Source: Ruaniaceae bacterium
GTDB lineage: Bacteria; Actinomycetota; Actinomycetes; Actinomycetales; Actinomycetaceae
Reading direction: 5' to 3'
Assembly (NCBI GenBank): GCA_030450655.1
Contig: JAKDIE010000083.1
Span: 1 to 6,478 of the forward strand
Length of the DNA: 6,478 nt
The position numbers were made by a program, and so were the translations under genes. The first letter of the stretch is position 1, and every line of letters starts with the position of its first letter. This document shows, in pieces, positions 6,400 through 6,478 of this stretch. A model generated the notes under the pieces. It made no database searches and had not been told where the DNA came from. It saw only the letters and a list, made by a program, of their open reading frames with translations.

Positions 6400-6478
6400 A
6401 AACCTCGTCATCCCGCGCGAAGTCAAACCTCGTCATCCCGCGCGAAGTCAAACCTCGTCATCCCGCGCGAAGTCAAAC
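6400..6478. repeat. Tandem repeat, 25-bp unit, three copies plus start of a fourth
   Basis: Three identical 25-bp units occupy 6400-6424, 6425-6449 and 6450-6474, followed by AAAC (6475-6478), the start of a fourth copy at the window edge. Each unit begins AAACCTCGTCATCCC, contains the self-complementary core CGCGCG, and ends AAGTC. There are no spacers between copies, so it is a direct tandem array and not a CRISPR. The total copy number cannot be read here. I see no coding signal in it. Confidence 0.96.

Noticed and set aside
6400..6478. Possible CRISPR array
   Set aside because: The 25-bp units are directly adjacent with no unique spacers, and no cas genes are present.

Overview
The window is strongly GC-rich, with G/C-dominated third codon positions, and looks like an actinobacterial chromosome (Actinomycetota, probably Actinomycetales or Micrococcales). 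Three things support this: a paired ABC exporter of an actinobacterial type, a long three-domain Pta with a GTG start, and the family-specific residues in both. No genus can be assigned from the sequence alone. There are no RNA genes, insertion sequences, phage genes or CRISPR arrays. Most of the window is ordinary housekeeping DNA.

Layout. Positions 1-335 hold the 3' end of an ABC exporter half-transporter. It is followed on the same strand by a complete second half-transporter (420-2150). The two form a heterodimeric exporter with complementary ATPase-site defects, leaving one canonical and one degenerate ATP site. Between them, a TGATG stop/start overlap with a strong ribosome-binding site opens a 34-codon reading frame that runs past the start of the second gene. 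A convergent SURF1-family gene (2165-2968, minus strand) ends 14 bp from the ABC gene. A 64-bp divergent region (2969-3032) separates SURF1 from the pta-ackA operon (3033-5099 and 5133-6317, plus strand). The last 160 bp hold two abutting tandem arrays: ten copies of a 7-bp unit (6321-6390), then three identical 25-bp units plus the start of a fourth (6400-6478), running off the edge.

How the genes fit together. Pta and AckA convert acetyl-CoA to acetate with ATP synthesis, or run in reverse for acetate uptake. SURF1 assists assembly of a haem-copper cytochrome oxidase, so the organism probably respires aerobically while keeping an acetate overflow or assimilation route. The divergent arrangement allows shared control of the two, but this is not demonstrated. 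The ABC pair is a separate unit whose substrate cannot be read from the sequence. The points most worth a second look are the complementary ATPase degeneracy, the ABC gene junction, the SURF1 start correction, one acetate-pocket substitution in AckA, and the double tandem-repeat tract. None amounts to a clearly new system.
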